Source: Mycolicibacterium bacteremicum (GTDB lineage: Bacteria; Actinomycetota; Actinomycetes; Mycobacteriales; Mycobacteriaceae). From it: 64,000 bases of DNA. The DNA is taken from the NCBI RefSeq assembly GCF_002086115.1, contig NZ_MVHJ01000011.1, forward strand, positions 62,001-126,000, in the 5' to 3' direction. This document shows positions 25,938 through 35,766 of this stretch, piece after piece. How positions within the stretch are numbered: position 1 is the first letter of the stretch; every line of letters starts with the position of its first letter. The position numbers and the translations under genes were made by a program. Below the pieces are notes generated by a model. The model was not told where the DNA came from and did not search any database. It saw nothing but the letters and a program-made list of their open reading frames with translations.

Positions 25938-26642
25938 TCAGGCCGCGTCGGTGAGGGCGGGATCGGCCTCCCAGCGGTAGGTGTCGGGCGTGCACCCGTG
26001 CAGCAGCGCCAGGTCGATGGCGTCGACGACGGCCTGGCGCGGACCGATCTGGGCCAGTTGACGCGCCGCGACGACCAGCCGCACGGTGCCACCCCGGCGG
26101 GCGGTGCGTTCGGTTGACAGCACCAGCGTGCGGCACCACCAGGGTTCGCTCAGGAAGCCGGCACCGATGCCGAGCACCCGGGTGCGTTCGGTGCGGTCAC
26201 GGACCAGGTCGGTGACGCTGGTGAGGCCGGCCAGCAGCCGGAAACCATTGCGCGGCAATGCCGCGACGGTGCCCTCGGATATCGTCCAGCCGGGGGCGGC
26301 GAACAGCCGGGTACGCAGGCCCAGGTGCTCCATCGTCCGGTCGGCGCCCATCAGCCGCAGGTTGGCCTCGTGGGCGGGCAGCGTGGCGAACTCGCTGCGG
26401 CGTTTCTTGGTGGCGGCCTCGTCGAACCCGTGCAGGACTATCGCGTCCCCGGCGGCCCGGCGCTCGGCTAGCCAGCCCACTGTGCGCGGGTCGCGCTCCA
26501 GCCGGTAGTCGCCCTTGAGCCGCGGCGCGACCAGCAGCGACACCGGGATGCCGCGGTTGTCGAGATCCTCGCAGAACGCATCGGCGGCGGCCAAGGTGCG
26601 GTCCCTGATCCCGGAGATCGAGACGATCAGTTCGGCAGTCAC
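25938..26642 (-). CDS. DUF2334/polysaccharide-deacetylase-like protein
   Basis: A 234-aa protein with a deacetylase-type TIM-barrel start (IVSISGIRDRTL, then VSLLVAPRLKGDYRL) and conserved IVLHGFDEA, corresponding to Rv0784. The HGF His and an early Asp are possible metal ligands. It lacks a signal peptide, so it acts in the cytoplasm if it is an enzyme. It precedes the FAD dehydrogenase by 17 bp. Confidence 0.75.
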   Translation of the reverse strand: MTAELIVSISGIRDRTLAAADAFCEDLDNRGIPVSLLVAPRLKGDYRLERDPRTVGWLAERRAAGDAIVLHGFDEAATKKRRSEFATLPAHEANLRLMGADRTMEHLGLRTRLFAAPGWTISEGTVAALPRNGFRLLAGLTSVTDLVRDRTERTRVLGIGAGFLSEPWWCRTLVLSTERTARRGGTVRLVVAARQLAQIGPRQAVVDAIDLALLHGCTPDTYRWEADPALTDAA

Positions 26643-26714
26643 ACCCCCAGTCTGGCAACGTCAGATGTCGCGACGGTTGCGAACACCCGGACGGCACGTG
26701 GCCATCTCGGTCGG

Positions 26715-27206
26715 TTATCGGGGCAACACGGCCTCGATGGCGCTGACCACCTCGGGGGCGTCGGGCTCGGTGCGCGGCCGGAACCGGTTGACCACGGTGC
26801 CGTCGGGCGTCAGCAGGAACTTCTCGAAGTTCCACTGGATGTCACCGGCCGCTCCGTCGGCGTCGGCCGCCTTGGTCAGCTCCTCGTACAGCGGGTGCCG
26901 ACCCGCCCCGTTGACATCGCTCTTGGCCAGCAGCGGGAAGGTCACCCCGTAGGTCGAGGAGCAGAAGGTCTGGATCTCCTCGGCGGTGCCGGGCTCCTGG
27001 CCCATGAACTGGTTACACGGCACGCCCACCACGGTGAGACCGCGGGCGGCATAGTCGCGCGCCAGCTTCTCCAGTGCGGCGTACTGCGGGGTCAGACCGC
27101 ATTTGGATGCGACGTTGACCACCAGCGTTGCGCCGTCGGACAATTCACCGAGCGTGGTGGTGCTGCCATCGAGCGTGGTCAGCGGGATGTTGTGCAAGCT
27201 CACCAT
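26715..27206 (-). CDS. Glutathione-peroxidase-family thiol peroxidase
   Basis: This 163-aa GPx uses Cys, not selenocysteine: the peroxidatic Cys is in NVASKCGLTPQY (residue ~36), a possible resolving Cys in GVPCNQFMGQEPG, and the catalytic Trp/Asn in IQWNFEKFL. Bacterial cysteine GPx enzymes of this length are usually thioredoxin-dependent, which suits mycobacteria because they use mycothiol and lack glutathione. It lies 30 bp downstream of oligopeptidase B on the same strand. Confidence 0.9.
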   Translation of the reverse strand: MVSLHNIPLTTLDGSTTTLGELSDGATLVVNVASKCGLTPQYAALEKLARDYAARGLTVVGVPCNQFMGQEPGTAEEIQTFCSSTYGVTFPLLAKSDVNGAGRHPLYEELTKAADADGAAGDIQWNFEKFLLTPDGTVVNRFRPRTEPDAPEVVSAIEAVLPR

Positions 27207-27236
27207 CTCGACGCTAGCCGCCGATCTTGCCCGACG

Positions 27237-29456
27237 CTAGAGTTTGGGCCCGCCGAACAGGCTGTGCACCTGACCTTCGGCGTGGTTCTCCGGGTCGGCG
27301 GTCGCCAGGATCCAGGCGTACTGGAAGGCGGCCTCCTTCCACCGCTCGTAGCGGCCGCTGATGCCGCCGTGCCCGGCCACCATCTCGGTCTTGAGCAGCA
27401 CCCGCGCGGTATCGGGCGTCAACTGTGCGTGCCGCAGCGCGGCAACCCATTTGGCCGGCTCCACGTAATACACCCGGGTGTCGTTGAGCGAGGTCATCGC
27501 CAGCACCGCCGGATAGTCCAGGGATGCGACGTTCTCGTAGGGCGAGTACGACTTCATGTACTCGTAGACGTCCTTGTCCGCCAGCGGATTTCCCCACTCG
27601 TCCCACTCGGTGACGGTCAGTGGCAGGGACGGGTCCAGGATCGTGGTGAGCGGGTCGACGAACGGCACCTGGGCCAGCACCCCGGCGAACAGGTGCGGGG
27701 CAATGTTGAGCACCGCGCCGACCAGCAGACCGCCGGCACTGCCGCCGAGCGCGACCAGGTTGGCCGGCCGGGTCAGATCGGTCAGCACCAGGTGTTCGGC
27801 GACGGCGACGAAGTCGGTGAAGGAGTTGGCCTTCTTGAGCAGCTTGCCGTCCTCGTACCAGGGCCGGCCCAGCTCGCCCCCGCCCCGGACGTGCGCGACG
27901 GCGAACACCATGCCGCGGTCCAGCAGCGACAGCCGCGCGATGGAGAACCGCGGATCCTCGCAGGATTCGTAGGCGCCGTACCCGTACAGCAGGGTCGGCG
28001 CGGGAAACGCCAGCCCGGCCCGGTGCACGATCGAGATCGGGATCCGCGCACCGTCGGCGGCGGTCGCCCAGTCGCGGCGCTCCACGTAGTCCTCGGGCCG
28101 GTAGTCACCCAGCACGGGTTGTTCGCGCAGCAGTGTCCGCTCACCGGTGACCAGGTCCAGGTCGTAGATGCGCACCGGGATCACCCACGACACCGCACCG
28201 ACGCGCAGCTTGGGCGACGACCAGTTCGGATTGCCACTCAAGCCCGCCGACATCAGTTCGGATTCGAATTCGATCTCCGCCGGCGCACCGTAACCGCCAT
28301 CGGAATCGATGGGCCACAGCTGAATTCGGGGCAACGCCTCGCGGCGGTAGCTGACCACCAGGTGCGTGGCGAATGCGTCGACCCCATCGAGGCGGACATC
28401 GTCGCGGTGCTCGATCAGGGTGCGGAATGCCGTCGGGTCGCCGACCGGCGCGTCGACCAGAGTGAAGTTGACCGCACCGTCGTTGTGCAGGATCAGGAAG
28501 CGGTCCTCCCCTGCGACGACCGCGTGCTCGACGGAGTATTCGACACCGTCGCGCCGCGGCAGCACCACGGTGAACTCCGCCTCCGGATCGACGGCGTCGG
28601 CGTAGCGGATCTCGGTGGTGATCGCACTGCCGGCGGCGATGATGACGTACTTGTCGCTACGGGTGCGCCCGACGCCGAGCCAATAGCGTTCGTCGGCTTC
28701 GTGATACACCTTCTGCGCGGGCAGCCCGGCGCCCAGCCGGTGCCGCCACACGGTGTCGGGTCGCCAGGCGTCGTCGACGGTGACGTAGTACACCGAGTGG
28801 TTGTCGGCGCCCCAGGTCACCCCGGAGCCGATGCCGACGATGGTGTCCTCGTAGAGCTCGTTGGTGCGTAAGTCCTTGAAGCGCAGCGTGTACCGCTCGT
28901 CACCCTTGACGTCCACCGAGTAGGCCAGGATGTTGCCGTCGACGCTGACGCTGACCGCACCCAGGGAGAAGAACTCGTGCCCCTCGGCCTCGACATTCTC
29001 ATCCAGCAGGATCTGTTCGCCCGCGACGGCGGTGTTCTCGTCGAGTTCCGGCGGTGTCCAGTCATCCGGATCGCTGATCGGGCACCGGCAGTGCACCCCG
29101 TACTGCTTGCCCTCGAAGCTGCGCGCGTAGTACCACCAGTTGTCGCGCCGGGTGGGGATGGAAAGATCGGTCTCCTTGGTGCGCGCCTTGATCTCGTCGA
29201 AGATGCGCTGCCGCAACGGGGCCAGTGCCGCGGTCGCCGCCTCGGTATGGGCGTTCTCGGCCTCCAGGTGCGCGATGACCTCCGGATTGTCCTTCTCGCG
29301 CAACCATTCGTAGGGATCGATGAAGACATCGCCGTGGTGTTCGCGGCGGTGATCGACCCGCTTGGCCACCGGGGCCGGTGCGTCACTCAGTGGCTGTTGA
29401 TTCGCTCCGCGAGCGTCACTCACCGGCTGTTGATTCGCTCCGCGAGCGTCGCTCAT
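27237..29456 (-). CDS. ptrB: Oligopeptidase B (S9A prolyl-oligopeptidase family)
   Basis: About 739 aa: an N-terminal seven-bladed propeller (residues ~80-430) and a C-terminal alpha/beta-hydrolase domain with the nucleophile in [10 protein letters not shown] and the catalytic His in [11 protein letters not shown]. It cleaves short peptides after Arg/Lys in the cytoplasm. In M. tuberculosis the locus is split into ptrBa/ptrBb; here it is intact. The first 25 residues are two copies of an 11-aa repeat ([10 protein letters not shown]) encoded by tandem 33-bp units, each preceded by a start-like codon, so the true start could be 29456 or lower. ATGA overlap with purC. Confidence 0.93.
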   Translation of the reverse strand: MSDARGANQQPVSDARGANQQPLSDAPAPVAKRVDHRREHHGDVFIDPYEWLREKDNPEVIAHLEAENAHTEAATAALAPLRQRIFDEIKARTKETDLSIPTRRDNWWYYARSFEGKQYGVHCRCPISDPDDWTPPELDENTAVAGEQILLDENVEAEGHEFFSLGAVSVSVDGNILAYSVDVKGDERYTLRFKDLRTNELYEDTIVGIGSGVTWGADNHSVYYVTVDDAWRPDTVWRHRLGAGLPAQKVYHEADERYWLGVGRTRSDKYVIIAAGSAITTEIRYADAVDPEAEFTVVLPRRDGVEYSVEHAVVAGEDRFLILHNDGAVNFTLVDAPVGDPTAFRTLIEHRDDVRLDGVDAFATHLVVSYRREALPRIQLWPIDSDGGYGAPAEIEFESELMSAGLSGNPNWSSPKLRVGAVSWVIPVRIYDLDLVTGERTLLREQPVLGDYRPEDYVERRDWATAADGARIPISIVHRAGLAFPAPTLLYGYGAYESCEDPRFSIARLSLLDRGMVFAVAHVRGGGELGRPWYEDGKLLKKANSFTDFVAVAEHLVLTDLTRPANLVALGGSAGGLLVGAVLNIAPHLFAGVLAQVPFVDPLTTILDPSLPLTVTEWDEWGNPLADKDVYEYMKSYSPYENVASLDYPAVLAMTSLNDTRVYYVEPAKWVAALRHAQLTPDTARVLLKTEMVAGHGGISGRYERWKEAAFQYAWILATADPENHAEGQVHSLFGGPKL
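29381..29446 (-). repeat. Tandem 33-bp direct repeat at the ptrB start
   Basis: Two 33-bp units (29381-29413 and 29414-29446) differ at two positions, and a third partial copy (29447-29456) includes the ATG. On the coding strand each unit begins with ATG/GTG/CTG-AGTGAC, so the duplication multiplies possible start codons. The core GCTCGCGGAGCGAATCA resembles short dispersed mycobacterial repeats. Confidence 0.8.
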
Positions 29457-30340
29457 GCGCCGATCCAATCCGAGAAACTCAAACCCGAAATCCTCTCGTA
29501 GGCCTCGATATACCGGGCCCGGGTGGCCGCGGCGATCTCGGCGGGCAGCGGCGGGGGCGGGGTGTCGCCGTGCCGGTCCCAGCCCGAGTCCGGACCGGTC
29601 AGCCAGTTGCGGACGAACTGCTTGTCATAGCTGGGCTGCACCACGCCCTCCTGGTAGGAGTCCGCCGGCCAGTACCGCGACGAGTCCGGGGTCAGCACCT
29701 CGTCGGCCAGCACCAGCTCACCGTCGGCGTCCACACCGAACTCGAACTTCGTATCGGCGACGATGATGCCCTTGCCCAACGCGTGCTCAGCGGCGCGCGA
29801 GTAGATGTTCAGCGTCGCCTCGCGCAGCCGGGCGGCCCGCTCGGCGCCCACCAGCTCGACGACCGCGTCGAACGAGACGTTCTCGTCGTGCGCGCCGATC
29901 TCGGCCTTGGTGGCCGGGGTGAACAGCGGCTCGGCGAACTTGCTGGCCTCGACCAGACCGCTCGGCAGCTCGATCCCGCACACCGAACCCGTGCGCTGAT
30001 AGTCCAGCAGGCCGGAGCCCGTCAGGTAGCCGCGCGCCACACATTCCACCGGCACCATCTCCAGCGACCGGACCACCAGGGCACGGCCCAGCACCTCGTC
30101 GGGGATGCGCTCGTCGTCGGGGGGTCCGGCCAGGTGGTTGGGCACCGAGAGGTGGTCGAAGAAGAACACGCTCATCGCGGTGAGGATCCGGCCCTTGTCC
30201 GGGATCTCGGTGTCCAGGATGTGGTCGAACGCCGAGATGCGGTCGGAGGCGACGAACAGCAGATGATCGGCGTCGATGCGGTACAACTCGCGTACCTTGC
30301 CGCTGGCCAGATGCTGGTAGTCGGTCAGAGCTGGGCGCAT
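29453..30340 (-). CDS. purC: Phosphoribosylaminoimidazole-succinocarboxamide synthase
   Basis: PurC joins aspartate to CAIR with ATP. At 295 aa it shows the family start [35 protein letters not shown] and the central [16 protein letters not shown] motif. A leaderless -10 TAGGGT (minus strand, 30347-30352) sits six bases before the ATG. Its stop overlaps ptrB. It probably heads a transcript running purC - ptrB - GPx. Confidence 0.96.
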   Translation of the reverse strand: MRPALTDYQHLASGKVRELYRIDADHLLFVASDRISAFDHILDTEIPDKGRILTAMSVFFFDHLSVPNHLAGPPDDERIPDEVLGRALVVRSLEMVPVECVARGYLTGSGLLDYQRTGSVCGIELPSGLVEASKFAEPLFTPATKAEIGAHDENVSFDAVVELVGAERAARLREATLNIYSRAAEHALGKGIIVADTKFEFGVDADGELVLADEVLTPDSSRYWPADSYQEGVVQPSYDKQFVRNWLTGPDSGWDRHGDTPPPPLPAEIAAATRARYIEAYERISGLSFSDWIGA

Positions 30341-30370
30341 TGACCCACCCTATGTGCTGGGATCGATCCC

Positions 30371-30982
30371 ATGAGACTGCGGTACCTGCCCTATGCCACC
30401 AGGCCCGGTCGGCTGCTGGCCCAGATCGTCAGCGACCTCGTCGTCATCGGATGGACCACGATCTGGGTGATGGTGGGCAGCGCGGTGTACGCCGCCGTCG
30501 CCACCATCGCCGAGGTGGGCCGCCAGGTGCGGGATGGCGCCGACGGCGTGTCGGGCAGCCTGAACTCGGCCGGCGACAGCGTCGACGATGTACCCCTGAT
30601 CGGCAACGGGCTCAGCGGGCCGCTGCGTGCCGCCAGCGACGCCGCGGCCGAGATTGCCGGGGCCGGTCAGAATCTGGACTCCACCGCCACCTGGCTGTCC
30701 TGGGTGTTGGCTCTCGCCGTGGCGGCCACCCCGATCCTGGCGGTCGCGATGCCGTGGCTCTATCTGCGGATCCGGTTCTTCCGCCGCAAGCTGACGGTGC
30801 TGACGCTGGCGTCCACGCACGCCGGGCAGGAACTGCTGGCCATGCGGGCGCTGGCCAACCGCCCGCTGGCCAAGCTGACCGCGGTCGATCCCGATCCGAT
30901 CGGCGCGTGGCGCCGCGACGACCGGCCGGCGATCCGCGGGCTGGCGCTGCTGGAGCTGCACGCCGCCGGGGTGCGGCTGTAG
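30371..30982 (+). CDS. Conserved mycobacterial membrane protein (Rv0779c-like)
   Basis: A 203-aa protein with one membrane helix near residues 20-45, a Gly/Ser/Asp-rich linker (DGADGVSGSLNSAGDSVDD), and a second helix near 112-132. It then has a basic cytoplasmic tail. The function is unknown. A perfect 12-bp palindrome GGGATCGATCCC (30359-30370) ends immediately before the ATG and could be an operator shared with divergent purC. Confidence 0.75.
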   Translation: MRLRYLPYATRPGRLLAQIVSDLVVIGWTTIWVMVGSAVYAAVATIAEVGRQVRDGADGVSGSLNSAGDSVDDVPLIGNGLSGPLRAASDAAAEIAGAGQNLDSTATWLSWVLALAVAATPILAVAMPWLYLRIRFFRRKLTVLTLASTHAGQELLAMRALANRPLAKLTAVDPDPIGAWRRDDRPAIRGLALLELHAAGVRL

Positions 30983-31010
30983 GCACGTGACCCCGCGGGC
31001 TCACAGGGTG

Positions 31011-31028
31011 GTGAGTTAGCGTGCCCTC
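31011..31028 (+). promoter_or_regulatory. Leaderless promoter of the siderophore-uptake operon
   Basis: TAGCGT (31017-31022) lies six bases before the ATG at 31029. The surrounding bases (31011-31029) resemble an IdeR iron box only weakly: about 11 of 19 positions by eye. Iron control is plausible for this operon but not proved by this site. Confidence 0.45.
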
Positions 31029-32048
31029 ATGTCGGTGGCGGTCGCGGTCAGCACGCGAGATCGACGCCCCGCCGGCCTGATCCTCACCGTCGCAGCGTTG
31101 GGCGTGATGTGCGTGCTCAGCCTGGCCATCGGCACCGAGACCGTAGGCCTGGCCACGGTATGGCAGGCGGTGACCGACTACACCGACACCGGGAACCAGT
31201 GGATCGTGCACGATCTGCGTATCCCGCGGACGGTGCTGGGCATCGTCGTCGGCGTGGCGCTCGGCCTGTCCGGGGCCCTGATCCAGGGCCTGACGCGGAA
31301 CCCGCTGGCCGACAGTCAGATCCTGGGTATCGAGTCGGTGGCCGGCCTCTTCGTGGTGTCCGCGATCGCCTTCCTGCACCTGAGTTCGTTGCTGACCTAC
31401 GTCTGGTTCGCCTTCCTGGGCGCCGCGGTGGCCATGGTGCTGGTCTATCTGGTCGGCGCCACCGGTCGCGCGGTGGTCACCCCGGTGCGGATGCTGCTGG
31501 CCGGGGTGGCGGTGGGCGCGGTTGCCGACGGTATCTCGTTCACCGTCCGGCTGCAGAACCCGCGGGCCTTCGACTCGATGCGATTCTGGGACGCCGGCGC
31601 CCTCGATGGCCGCGGGCTCGACGCGGTGTGGGTGGTGACCCCGTTCATCGTGGCGGGCGCGGTGCTGTGTCTGTCCGTCAGCCGTGGGCTCAACGCCATC
31701 GCGCTGGGCGATGACCTCGCGGTGGCCATGGGCGGCAACGTCATGCGCACCCGGGTGCTGGGGCTGATCGCGGTGACCCTGCTGGCCGGTGCCGCCACCG
31801 CGGCGGCCGGTCCGATCGGCTTCGTCGGGTTGATGGTCCCTCATGCGGTGCGCTGGTTCACCGGCCCGGACTGGCGCTGGATCTGCGCCTATTGCGTGGT
31901 GGCCGGGCCGGCGTTGCTGCTGGCCGCCGATATCGTCGGGCGGGTCGTGGTGGCGCCGGCCGAGCTACCCGCCGGCATCGTCACCGCATTCATCGGCGCA
32001 CCCGTTCTGATCTGGTTGGTCCGTCGCAGCCGGGCGAGCGCCCTGTGA
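31029..32048 (+). CDS. FecCD-type iron-siderophore ABC permease, first subunit
   Basis: A 339-aa inner-membrane permease with about ten helices and family motifs LRIPRTVLGIVVGVALGLSGALIQGLTRNPLA and GPIGFVGLMVPH. It forms a heterodimer with the next gene to import ferric siderophores or heme delivered by a binding protein. The leaderless ATG at 31029 follows TAGCGT by six bases. GTGA overlap with the second permease. No substrate-binding protein is encoded nearby, so one from elsewhere must serve. Confidence 0.9.
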   Translation: MSVAVAVSTRDRRPAGLILTVAALGVMCVLSLAIGTETVGLATVWQAVTDYTDTGNQWIVHDLRIPRTVLGIVVGVALGLSGALIQGLTRNPLADSQILGIESVAGLFVVSAIAFLHLSSLLTYVWFAFLGAAVAMVLVYLVGATGRAVVTPVRMLLAGVAVGAVADGISFTVRLQNPRAFDSMRFWDAGALDGRGLDAVWVVTPFIVAGAVLCLSVSRGLNAIALGDDLAVAMGGNVMRTRVLGLIAVTLLAGAATAAAGPIGFVGLMVPHAVRWFTGPDWRWICAYCVVAGPALLLAADIVGRVVVAPAELPAGIVTAFIGAPVLIWLVRRSRASAL

Positions 32049-33091
32049 GCGTCGATTTCGGCCGCCCACAGTTGGTGGTCCGGCGCGGATCGCGGGTCGC
32101 CCTGCGGGCCTCCTGGCGCAGCATCGGGGTGCTCGGCGCGCTCGGCGCCGGCGCACTGGTCCTGGCGGTGCTGGCGCTGGGAGTGGGTGAGTATCCGGTC
32201 TCGCCGGCCGAGGTCATCGCCGTGCTCACCGGCGCCGACCACGGTTTCACCAGCGTCGTGGTGTTGGAATGGCGGTTGCCGCGCATCGTCGCGGCACTGG
32301 TGATCGGTGCGGCCCTTGGTGTTTCGGGGGCGATCTTCCAGGCGTTGACGCGCAACCCGCTGGGCAGCCCGGATGTCATCGGGTTCGGATTCGGCTCCTA
32401 CACCGGCGCACTGGTGGCCATCGCCCTGTTCGGCGGCGGGTACTACCTCACCGCGGCCGGCGCCATCGCCGGTGGCCTGCTGACCGCGGCTGCGGTGTAT
32501 CTGCTGGCCTACCGCAACGGCCTGGCCGGTTTCCGGTTGATCATCGTCGGCATCGCGGTCAGCGCCATGCTGAGTTCGTTGAACCAGTGGATCATCCTGA
32601 AGATCAAGTTGCAGCAGGCGGTGACGGCCGCCATCTGGCAGCAGGGCACGCTGAGCGGGCTGCGCTGGGAGCAGGTGGCCCCGGTGCTGGTCTGCGTCGC
32701 GGCGGCGCTGCTCTGGGTGGTGGCGATCGGACCGCAGCTGCCGGTGCTGCAGATGGGTGATGACGTCGCCGGCGCGCTCGGCGTCAACCCGGAACGGGCG
32801 AGGCTGGCCTATTTCGGGGCCGGTGTGCTGCTGATCGCGGTCGCCACGGCCGCGGCCGGCCCGATCTCGTTCGTGGCGCTGGCCGCCCCGCAGCTGGCGC
32901 GGCGGTTGACCGCGACACCCGGCGTCGGACTGGTCTCCTCAGCGGTGATGGGCGCAGTCCTGTTGCTGGCCAGCGATCTGATCGCCCTGCGCATCTTCGC
33001 ACCGGCCGAGCTTCCGGTGGGTGCGGTGACCGTGGTGGCCGGTGGGCTGTATCTGGTCTGGTTGCTGATCGTCCAGGCACGGCGGCAGTAG
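32045..33091 (+). CDS. FecCD-type iron-siderophore ABC permease, second subunit
   Basis: A protein of 348 aa, about ten helices, with LEWRLPRIVAALVIGAALGVSGAIFQALTRNPLGSPDVIGFG, the signature coupling/helix region, and GPISFVALAAPQLARRL. It is the partner of the preceding permease. The GTG at 32045 overlaps the previous stop; an in-frame longer start would lie inside the first permease. The ATPase follows 10 bp later. Confidence 0.9.
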   Translation: MSVDFGRPQLVVRRGSRVALRASWRSIGVLGALGAGALVLAVLALGVGEYPVSPAEVIAVLTGADHGFTSVVVLEWRLPRIVAALVIGAALGVSGAIFQALTRNPLGSPDVIGFGFGSYTGALVAIALFGGGYYLTAAGAIAGGLLTAAAVYLLAYRNGLAGFRLIIVGIAVSAMLSSLNQWIILKIKLQQAVTAAIWQQGTLSGLRWEQVAPVLVCVAAALLWVVAIGPQLPVLQMGDDVAGALGVNPERARLAYFGAGVLLIAVATAAAGPISFVALAAPQLARRLTATPGVGLVSSAVMGAVLLLASDLIALRIFAPAELPVGAVTVVAGGLYLVWLLIVQARRQ

Positions 33092-33101
33092 GGAGGACAT
33101 C

Positions 33102-33905
33102 ATGGCAACACTGCGCGCGAGCGACCTGTCGCTGGGTTACGGCGACACGCCGATCGTGGCCGGGTTGGACGCCGAGATCACCGAGGGCGCCATCACCGCG
33201 ATCGTCGGGCCGAATGCCTGCGGCAAGTCGACCCTGCTGCGCGGACTGGCCCGGCTGCTGCGACCGGTCGGTGGGCAGGTGATCCTCGACGGCGCCGACA
33301 TCACGTCGCTGCGCACCAAGGAGGTCGCCCGCAAGCTGGGCCTGCTCCCGCAGTCCTCGATCGCACCGGAGGGCATCACCGTGGCGGATCTGGTTGCCCG
33401 CGGCCGTTTTCCGCACCAACGGGTGCTGCGCCAGTTCTCCCGCGACGACGAACAGGCGGTGGCCGATGCGATGGCGGCCACCGGAGTCACCGCGATCTCG
33501 GGGCGCGCCGTCGACGAACTGTCCGGCGGTCAGCGCCAACGGGTATGGGTGGCGATGGTGCTGGCCCAACAGACCCCGCTGGTCCTGCTCGACGAGCCCA
33601 CCACGTTCCTGGACATCGCCCATCAGATCGAACTGCTGGATCTGTTCGCCGAGCTGAATGCCACCCAGGGCCGCACCATCGTCGCGGTGCTGCACGACCT
33701 GAATCACGCCTGCCGCTTCGCCGATCAGATCATCGCGATGAAGGCCGGCCGGATCGTGGCCCAGGGCGACCCGGCGCAGGTGATCACCGCCGACCTGGTC
33801 GAGGATGTGTACGGCATGAGGTGCCAGATCATCGACGACCCGGAAACCGGTACCCCGCTGGTGATCCCGCGGGCCTCGCCCCGGGACCGGGCCCGCCGCC
33901 GGTAG
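33102..33905 (+). CDS. FecE-type ABC transporter ATPase
   Basis: This 267-aa ATPase has Walker A GPNACGKST (residues ~37-45), Q-loop LGLLPQSS, signature LSGGQRQRV, Walker B LVLLDEPTTFLD and the H-loop VLHDLNHA. It energises the two upstream permeases. Walker A has Cys in place of the more common Gly/Ser at one variable position, which is tolerated. Good GGAGG ribosome-binding site before the ATG. Confidence 0.93.
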   Translation: MATLRASDLSLGYGDTPIVAGLDAEITEGAITAIVGPNACGKSTLLRGLARLLRPVGGQVILDGADITSLRTKEVARKLGLLPQSSIAPEGITVADLVARGRFPHQRVLRQFSRDDEQAVADAMAATGVTAISGRAVDELSGGQRQRVWVAMVLAQQTPLVLLDEPTTFLDIAHQIELLDLFAELNATQGRTIVAVLHDLNHACRFADQIIAMKAGRIVAQGDPAQVITADLVEDVYGMRCQIIDDPETGTPLVIPRASPRDRARRR

Positions 33906-33940
33906 TCATCCGCAGCGGGTGATCACCGAGATCGAGTCCG

Positions 33941-34531
33941 TTATCGGCCACCGTGCAGGCGGCGCAGCCAGCTGCCGAACGGGTGGCGCACGGTGACCGA
34001 TCCCAGCCGGACCTTCCCGCGCACGATGACGTGCAACTGATCCGACCGCGGGGTGCCGCGCACCTTGAGCGTCGCGCTGCCGGCCATCGCATCGATGGCG
34101 CTCACGTCCGCTGTGCTTCCCGGCGGCACGATCAGCTCCGTGGAACTGCAGTAGTCGTCGATGACGATCTCCACGACCGGCCCGGGTAGCACCGCCGAGG
34201 TGAAGTCGAGCGTCGTGCTGCACATCCGGGTGTGCAGGTTGAGCACCGGCGCCGGAGTCCACGTCCCGCGCCGGTCGATCGCGGTCATCCAGCCGCGCAG
34301 CTGCTCGGGCGGCAGGTGCGGACGGGCCGGCACACCCAGCTGCTGGGCGGGCAGATCGGAGAGCACCGCCCGCAGCTCGCCACGGGTACGCGCGGCCAGC
34401 ACGGAGTCGGTCCGGTCGGCGAACTCGTCGAGGGTCAGCATGCCCTCGGAGACGGCGCGCTCCAGCAGCCCGTTCACCCGGGACCGGTCGGCGTCGGAGA
34501 CTCGCAGGTGGTCGTCGGAGCCAGAAACCAT
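33941..34531 (-). CDS. DUF1707 protein with LiaF-like C-terminal domain
   Basis: A 196-aa protein. Residues 8-60 are the DUF1707 domain (LRVSDADRSRVNGLLERAVSEGMLTLDEFADR), common in actinobacteria. Residues ~90-190 form a beta-helix-like domain similar to LiaF/DUF2154 (VIDDYCSSTELIVPPG, then HVIVRGKVRLGSVTVRHP). Envelope-stress sensing is suggested for LiaF-like proteins; here it is inference. TACCCT (minus strand, 34539-34544) seven bases before the ATG predicts a leaderless start inside the 3' end of cyp126. Confidence 0.75.
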   Translation of the reverse strand: MVSGSDDHLRVSDADRSRVNGLLERAVSEGMLTLDEFADRTDSVLAARTRGELRAVLSDLPAQQLGVPARPHLPPEQLRGWMTAIDRRGTWTPAPVLNLHTRMCSTTLDFTSAVLPGPVVEIVIDDYCSSTELIVPPGSTADVSAIDAMAGSATLKVRGTPRSDQLHVIVRGKVRLGSVTVRHPFGSWLRRLHGGR

Positions 34532-34548
34532 ACCTGCGAGGGTAACGA

Positions 34549-35766
34549 TCAACCGAGTTCGACGAGCATGTGCCGCATCCCGGTGTGCCGGTTGCTGCGG
34601 GTCCATTCCACGGGCGCGGCCAGCCGGGCGGCGCCGAACCGGGCGAACAGTTCCTCGAACAGCACCCGCAGCTCCAGGCGGGCCAGGTTGGCACCCAGGC
34701 AGTAGTGCACGCCCTGACCGAATCCCAAGTGCGGGTTCGGTTTACGGGTGATGTCGAAGGAGTCCGGGTCGGCGAACGCCGCCGGGTCGCGGTTGGCCGA
34801 CCCCTCCCAGACCTGCACCTTCTGACCGGCCCCGATGGCGCATCCGCCCAGCGTGACGGGCACCGTGGCGGTCCGGCGCTTCGATGGCGACGGTGTCGTC
34901 CAGCGCACCATCTCCTCGATCGCCACGGGCAACAGGCCGGGATCGGCGTGCAGCCGGTTCAGCTGGTCGGGGTGCTCGATGAGGGCGAGCAGTCCCCCGG
35001 CCACGGCATTGCGGGTCGTCTCGGCACCGGCGCTGAACAGCAGGCTGAAGAACAGGTAGAGCTCAAGATCAGAGAGCTCCGCGGCCTCGTCGTCCCGGAA
35101 GGCGTTGGCGACCACCGAGAGCATGTCATCGGTCGGCTCGGCGCGCTTGGCCGCGATCAACTCCATCCCGTAGGCGTACATCCGGGACCCGGCCTCCTCG
35201 GCCGTCAGCTGTCCCACCGATGCCTTGCGTGACCCGCCGAAGTCGAACTGTGGCTCGATCGCCTCGAACAACCAGTGCCGTTCGGAGTCGGGCACTCCCA
35301 GCAGGATGCAGATCATCTGCATGGGTAGTTCGGCCGCCACCTCGACCAGGAAGTCCAGTGGCACACCGGGTTCGACCGTGTCGAGCAGCGTCCGCGCCCG
35401 CCCGCGCAGGTCCTCCTCGACGCGAGTGATCATCCGCGGCGTCAGCCCGGAGCTGACCAGCCGACGGACCTGCGCGTGCCGCGGATCGTCCATCATGTTC
35501 AGCACCTGGCCGGCGACGGCCAGGTCCTGCAGCAACGTGCCCCCGTAGGGCCGCTCACCTCCGGTCACCGACGAATAGGTCTGCGGATCACGCAGCACGG
35601 CAAGGGTTTCGGCGTAGGTCGCCACCGACCAGAAGCCCTCCCCGTCGGGGGTGTGCTCGGTGGGTTCGTGCCAGTAGACCGGCGCCTCACGACGGTGCAC
35701 CGCGAACAATTCGTGCGGGAAGCCCTGCGCGAAGTTGTCCAGGTCCGTGAGGTCGGCCAGGGTCAC
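34549..35766 (-). CDS. cyp126: Cytochrome P450 of the CYP126 family
   Basis: A 405-aa P450 with the heme thiolate loop [15 protein letters not shown]-helix AGAETTRN, and ExxR in EEMVR. It corresponds to Rv0778, known as an orphan azole-binding P450 next to purB. The start overlaps the purB stop by four bases (GTGA), so it is cotranslated with a purine gene. No ferredoxin gene is adjacent; the one at 52.5 kb could serve. Confidence 0.9.
   Translation of the reverse strand: MTLADLTDLDNFAQGFPHELFAVHRREAPVYWHEPTEHTPDGEGFWSVATYAETLAVLRDPQTYSSVTGGERPYGGTLLQDLAVAGQVLNMMDDPRHAQVRRLVSSGLTPRMITRVEEDLRGRARTLLDTVEPGVPLDFLVEVAAELPMQMICILLGVPDSERHWLFEAIEPQFDFGGSRKASVGQLTAEEAGSRMYAYGMELIAAKRAEPTDDMLSVVANAFRDDEAAELSDLELYLFFSLLFSAGAETTRNAVAGGLLALIEHPDQLNRLHADPGLLPVAIEEMVRWTTPSPSKRRTATVPVTLGGCAIGAGQKVQVWEGSANRDPAAFADPDSFDITRKPNPHLGFGQGVHYCLGANLARLELRVLFEELFARFGAARLAAPVEWTRSNRHTGMRHMLVELG

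Noticed and set aside
26895..28871. 658-codon plus-strand frame over ptrB and the GPx gene
   Set aside because: Shadow of two well-supported genes; composition is not protein-like.
31011..31029. IdeR iron box upstream of the siderophore permease
   Set aside because: Only about 11 of 19 consensus positions match by eye; not strong enough to call as an IdeR site.
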